Source: Anaeromyxobacteraceae bacterium (GTDB taxonomy: Bacteria; Myxococcota; Myxococcia; Myxococcales; Anaeromyxobacteraceae). From it: a DNA stretch of 7,996 nt. The notes beneath the pieces were generated by a model. That model ran no database searches and was not told the origin of the DNA. It saw nothing but the letters and a program-made list of their open reading frames with translations. Positions within the stretch are counted from its first letter, which is position 1; every line of letters starts with the position of its first letter. Positions 7,248 to 7,996 of the stretch are shown here, in pieces. The stretch covers positions 1 through 7,996 of the forward strand of contig DAIEMM010000489.1 of assembly GCA_027349605.1 (NCBI GenBank). Direction: 5' to 3'. A program made the translations under genes and the position numbers.

Positions 7248-7252
7248 GGGAG
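7248..7252 (+). promoter_or_regulatory. Ribosome binding site of the PRC/MgtE_N gene
   Basis: GGGAG lies 6 bases upstream of the ATG at 7259, which is good spacing for a Shine-Dalgarno site. This site, together with the start of the conserved fold a few residues in, decides the start codon of the partial gene that follows. Confidence 0.6.
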
Positions 7253-7258
7253 TTGCCC

Positions 7259-7996
7259 ATGGAGCGTCCGTCCGGAAAGTTCCGCTTCCTCTACTTCACC
7301 GACCTGGTCGGGAAGAAGGTGGTGTCCTCCGACGGCGCGCCGGTGGGGCGGCTCGCCGACCTCGTGGCGGTGAGCGGGGAGCCCTACCCGCCCGTCGAGT
7401 CGCTCCTCGTCCGATCGGGCGGCAAGGTGAGCCAGATCCCCTGGTCCGCGGTCGCCTCGGTGAACGGCACGATCCAGCTCTCCCCCGGAGCTTCCGTCGG
7501 GCCGGCGCCCACCTCCCCGGTTGCCGACCGGCTCCGCCTCGGCCAGGAGATCCTCGACCGCCAGATCGTGGACATCGAGGGGGCGAAGCTCGTCCGGGTG
7601 AACGACCTGCACTTCCTGGAGACCAAGGGACAGCTGCGCATCGCGCACGTGGACGTCGGGCTGCGCGGCCTGGTCCGCCGGATGGGCTGGCAGCGTCCGG
7701 TGGACGGGGTGATCTCGCTCCTCCGCCCGAGGGCCCGGTACCTGAACGCCGACACCCTCCTCTCCTGGAAGCTGGTGCAGCCCATCGAGAGCGCGCCGGG
7801 GCGGGTCCGCATCGAGGCCACCAAGAGGGCGCTGGCGTCGCTCCACCCGGCCGACCTGGCCGAGATCATGGAGGACCTCGACCGGCACCAGCGCGAGGTG
7901 CTCTTCCAGCGCCTCGACGTCGAGACCGCGGCCGATGCGCTCGAGGAGACCTCCACCGAGCTCGCCACCGAGCTGCTCGAGGCGGTGCCGCCCGAG
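7259..7996 (+). CDS. PRC-barrel / MgtE intracellular N domain protein, partial (3' end missing)
   Basis: The frame is open to the window edge: 246 codons and no stop, so the C-terminus is missing. Residues about 10-80 form a first PRC-barrel-like beta domain (TDLVGKKVVSSDGAPVGRL, then VSQIPWSAVASV). Residues about 91-160 form a second copy with the typical signature of this family (EILDRQIVDIEGAKLVRVND, then IAHVDVGLRGLVRRMGW). From about 185 an MgtE intracellular N domain begins (ALASLHPADLAEIMEDL, then REVLFQRLDVETAADALEE), a superhelical acidic fold that in MgtE magnesium channels takes part in cytoplasmic Mg2+ sensing. There is no signal peptide or membrane segment so far, so this part is cytoplasmic. 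In related proteins known to me CBS domains usually follow and a divalent-cation transporter gene (often NRAMP type) is often adjacent; neither can be seen here. A role as a cation-responsive partner or regulator is inference. The gene has its own ribosome binding site and a candidate promoter. Confidence 0.85.
   Translation, partial: MERPSGKFRFLYFTDLVGKKVVSSDGAPVGRLADLVAVSGEPYPPVESLLVRSGGKVSQIPWSAVASVNGTIQLSPGASVGPAPTSPVADRLRLGQEILDRQIVDIEGAKLVRVNDLHFLETKGQLRIAHVDVGLRGLVRRMGWQRPVDGVISLLRPRARYLNADTLLSWKLVQPIESAPGRVRIEATKRALASLHPADLAEIMEDLDRHQREVLFQRLDVETAADALEETSTELATELLEAVPPE

Noticed and set aside
7236..7251. TCCC/GGGA inverted repeat over the ribosome binding site of the PRC/MgtE_N gene
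   Set aside because: The stem is only 4 bp with an 8-base loop of alternating CG. This is expected often by chance at this base composition.
6623..7968. Minus-strand open frames opposite the pump end and the PRC/MgtE_N gene
   Set aside because: They lack domain motifs and overlap clearly conserved plus-strand coding sequence. The right-hand plus-strand gene is open to the window edge with recognisable domains.
1..7996. CRISPR arrays, tRNA or rRNA genes, insertion sequences, attachment sites, riboswitches
   Set aside because: I saw no regularly spaced direct repeats, tRNA-like arms, transposase motifs or terminal inverted repeats. The non-coding gaps (32, 79, 21 and 56 bases) are too short for most riboswitches.

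Overview
The window is very GC-rich (roughly 70 % by eye, with third codon positions almost all G or C). All five genes I can support lie on the + strand. The codon use, the lipoprotein-type RND adaptor and the style of the exported protein fit a Gram-negative, high-GC bacterium, most likely of the Myxococcota/Deltaproteobacteria type (Anaeromyxobacter-like). That assignment is an inference from composition and gene style, not from a marker gene.

Layout. (1) 33-2429 encodes a 798-residue exported protein. It has a signal peptide, three repeats that each end in a Gly-Pro-Trp (GPW) motif, a region rich in aromatic residues and glycine, and a Gly/Arg/Trp tail. Its Shine-Dalgarno sequence lies inside a perfect 7-bp hairpin. 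(2) 2509-3012 encodes a small four-helix membrane protein of unknown function, with a possible promoter just upstream. (3) 3034-4122 encodes a lipoprotein periplasmic adaptor, and (4) 4119-7202 encodes a full-length RND (resistance-nodulation-division) inner-membrane pump of the HAE1/AcrB type. Genes 3 and 4 overlap by four bases and are almost certainly co-translated. (5) 7259-7996 is the start of a gene that runs off the right edge. Its product has two PRC-barrel-like domains followed by an MgtE-type intracellular N domain. A TTGACA -35 element overlaps the stop codon of the pump gene and probably starts this separate unit.

Functional picture. Genes 3 and 4 form the inner-membrane and periplasmic parts of a tripartite efflux pump. 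No TolC-like outer-membrane channel and no TetR- or MarR-type regulator is in view, so the channel is either beyond the window or shared with another system. Gene 2 is 21 bases upstream of the adaptor and may belong to the same transcript. Genes 1 and 5 look unrelated to efflux. Gene 1 is a cell-envelope protein. Gene 5 resembles the cytoplasmic sensor half of divalent-cation transport systems, but its C-terminal half is missing here.

I found no mobile element, CRISPR array, tRNA or rRNA, and no gap longer than 79 bases between genes. Most of the window is ordinary chromosomal sequence. The parts most worth following up are the architecture of the exported protein, its hairpin-covered ribosome binding site, and the PRC/MgtE_N fusion.
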